A stretch of DNA of 64,000 bases from JBBSOK01 sp965219125. GTDB lineage: Bacteria; Bacteroidota; Bacteroidia; Flavobacteriales; Flavobacteriaceae. Where the stretch lies: the NCBI GenBank assembly GCA_965219125.1, contig CBDCMO010000002.1:2356001-2420000 (forward strand). The letters run 5' to 3'. The notes below the pieces were generated by a model, which made no database searches, had not been told where the DNA came from, and worked only from the letters and a program-made list of their open reading frames with translations. The translations under genes were made by a program, and so were the position numbers. Each line of letters starts with the position of its first letter. Positions within the stretch are counted from its first letter, which is position 1. Positions 62,485 through 64,000 of the stretch are shown piece after piece.

Positions 62485-64000
62485 TGAAAAGACTTCTCTA
62501 TATATTATTACTGAGCCCGACATTATTTTTTGGGCAGCAGAAAGTTACAGGAACTATTTATGATCAAAATCCTGAGAATAAAAACATTCCACTTGCCGGT
62601 GCAAACGTATATTGGCAAAATACGCAAGTTGGTACGGTTACAGATTTTGATGGCAATTTTGAACTTCCATATAAAACTGAATATAAAAATTTGATAATCA
62701 GCTTTATTGGTTATACAACAGATACAATTTCGGTTAACGGTCTGAAGAAAATCACCCACTATTTAAAATCGACTGCCAACTTAGATGAGGTTACCGTTAC
62801 GTCGCGTAAAAAAGCAACGTCACGTTCGTACTTACAAGCAGAAAATGTGCTGAACATAAGCAGCGCCGAACTTTTAAAAGCAGCTTGTTGCAACCTTGCA
62901 GAGAGTTTTGAAACCAATCCTTCAATAGACGTAAACTTCGCCGATGCTTTAACCGGAACGCGACAAATTAAAATGCTTGGGCTAACGAGTCCATATATTT
63001 TAATTACAACCGAAAATGTGCCAAGCATTCGCGGTGCTTCGCAGGCTTATGGTTTAAGTTTTATTCCGGGAACTTGGGTGGAAAGTATTCAAATTACAAA
63101 AGGTGCAGGTAGCGTTGTAAATGGTTATGAAAGTATTGCTGGCCAGATAAATGCAGAGCTTCAAAAACCATCAATGGACGATAAACTATTCGTTAATGCA
63201 TACGCATCCGGCAATGGCAGGTTTGAATTAAATACACATCTAAATACAAAAGTTTCCGAAAAATGGCATACAGGTTTGTATGTTCACGGTAATTTACGAG
63301 AAACTGAATTTGACCAAAATAACGACTCATTTTTAGACGTGCCGTTAATGAAACAGGTAAACGTTATGAACCGTTGGCAATATACAGATGCTGAAAATGG
63401 CTTTGTAGGTTTTTTTAATGTTCGTTATTTAAATGACAATAAACAAACGGGACAAACCAATTTTAACCCAGATATTGACAGAGGAACAGCAAACGCTTGG
63501 GGCAGCGAGATAAAAACGGAACGTGTTGATGTTTCGGGAAAATTTGGATATGTAAATCCAGAGTTGTCTTGGCGTACTGCAGGACTTCAAGTTGCTTTTA
63601 GCCATCACAATCAAGAATCATATTTCGGGTTGCGTGATTATAATATTCAGCAAAATAGTTTGTATGTTAATCTGCTGTATAATTCAATAATTGGAGATTC
63701 AAGGCACAAAATTAAAACGGGAATTTCTGGAACGTATGATAATTACAATGAATATGTATTTTCTGAAGATTTCTCGAGAACAGGAAATTCCGTAGGTGCT
63801 TTTGGCGAATATAATTTTGATAATTTGGGAAATCTAAATTTCAGTCTGGGCTTGCGTGCCGACGTTCATAATACGTTGGGCGCGTTTATTACCCCACGTT
63901 TTCACTTGCGATACACACCTTGGGAAAAATCTGCCTTACGTTTTTCAGGCGGAAGAGGAAAAAGAAGTGCCAACATTTTTGCTGAAAATCAACAGATATT
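62484..64000 (+). CDS. TonB-dependent receptor, N-terminal part (runs off the window)
   Basis: The frame starts at ATG 62484, overlapping the previous stop, and is open to the last base (505 complete codons). Signal 1-17 is followed by a carboxypeptidase-regulatory-like domain (about 20-95; VTGTIYDQNP, GTVTDFDGNFELPY, SFIGYTTDTI), a plug (about 100-215) and barrel strands. The plug has AACCNLAESFETNPS with Cys135-Cys136, then GTRQIKMLG and ITKGAGSVVNGYESIAGQI. The Cys-Cys pair is typical of receptors in copper-related Bacteroidota loci, so it may import copper or a metal chelate. The barrel end is outside. Confidence 0.92.
   Translation, partial: MKRLLYILLLSPTLFFGQQKVTGTIYDQNPENKNIPLAGANVYWQNTQVGTVTDFDGNFELPYKTEYKNLIISFIGYTTDTISVNGLKKITHYLKSTANLDEVTVTSRKKATSRSYLQAENVLNISSAELLKAACCNLAESFETNPSIDVNFADALTGTRQIKMLGLTSPYILITTENVPSIRGASQAYGLSFIPGTWVESIQITKGAGSVVNGYESIAGQINAELQKPSMDDKLFVNAYASGNGRFELNTHLNTKVSEKWHTGLYVHGNLRETEFDQNNDSFLDVPLMKQVNVMNRWQYTDAENGFVGFFNVRYLNDNKQTGQTNFNPDIDRGTANAWGSEIKTERVDVSGKFGYVNPELSWRTAGLQVAFSHHNQESYFGLRDYNIQQNSLYVNLLYNSIIGDSRHKIKTGISGTYDNYNEYVFSEDFSRTGNSVGAFGEYNFDNLGNLNFSLGLRADVHNTLGAFITPRFHLRYTPWEKSALRFSGGRGKRSANIFAENQQI

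Overview
The window is a chromosomal stretch of a low-GC member of the Bacteroidota, almost certainly family Flavobacteriaceae. The evidence is the flavobacterial lineage genes (exosortase XrtF and its partner protein, a GHMP kinase with the GYDIA motif, mevalonate-type HMG-CoA reductase, HYC_CC_PP and DUF3347 proteins), frequent TTG/GTG starts without Shine-Dalgarno sequences, and promoter candidates of the Bacteroidota form TTG-N17-20-TAnnTTTG. I see no phage, insertion sequence, integrase, CRISPR array or rRNA; there is one tRNA (Phe).

Layout. 1-3876: end of an amidohydrolase, a small CxxC protein, fabD, folA, a 2TM protein and a class V aminotransferase-like enzyme. 3895-16625: the accessory region. 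It holds a NosR/NapH-like membrane iron-sulfur protein with its FAD oxidoreductase, an alpha/beta hydrolase lipoprotein, three DUF547 proteins, a GH113-like lipoprotein, and a compact seven-gene minus-strand operon (radical SAM, periplasmic rhodanese, TIGR04282-type transferase, purine nucleoside phosphorylase, sterol-desaturase-type di-iron hydroxylase, DUF547, TIGR04283-type glycosyltransferase). 16851-18275: small protein, tryptophan-2,3-dioxygenase-like protein, tRNA-Phe. 18420-26249: coaX, outer-membrane protein, TPR protein, lptC, small membrane protein, CorC/HlyC-type protein, PpiD-like chaperone. 26391-28807: mevalonate pathway genes. 28980-35004: DPP4-like peptidase, two POT peptide transporters, a thioredoxin-like protein. 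35015-39961: comEC, NlpC/P60 lipoprotein, lpxB, surE. 40124-44464: S41 protease, an OppC-like permease, an endonuclease. 44615-51819: purH and the mreB-mreC-mreD-pbp2-rodA elongasome. 52084-54966: MacB/FtsX-type permease, fRMsr-like GAF protein, xrtF module. 54996-64000: a copper/heavy-metal handling locus ending inside a TonB-dependent receptor.

How genes work together. The seven-gene operon combines the accessory enzymes known from arsenosugar loci (TIGR04282, TIGR04283, PNP, radical SAM), but no arsM and no obviously canonical arsS lies in the window. With the DUF547 paralogues, the hydroxylase, the rhodanese and the nearby redox module it looks like a locus making an unusual nucleoside- or sugar-derived, possibly lipid-linked, molecule. 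This is the best candidate here for an undescribed system. The copper locus is a cell-envelope metal-handling set: a multicopper oxidase that appears fused to a CopB-like barrel, a Met/His-rich segment, an HMA-MauE fusion, a permease, DUF305, small Cys-rich proteins and a receptor with a Cys-Cys plug motif.
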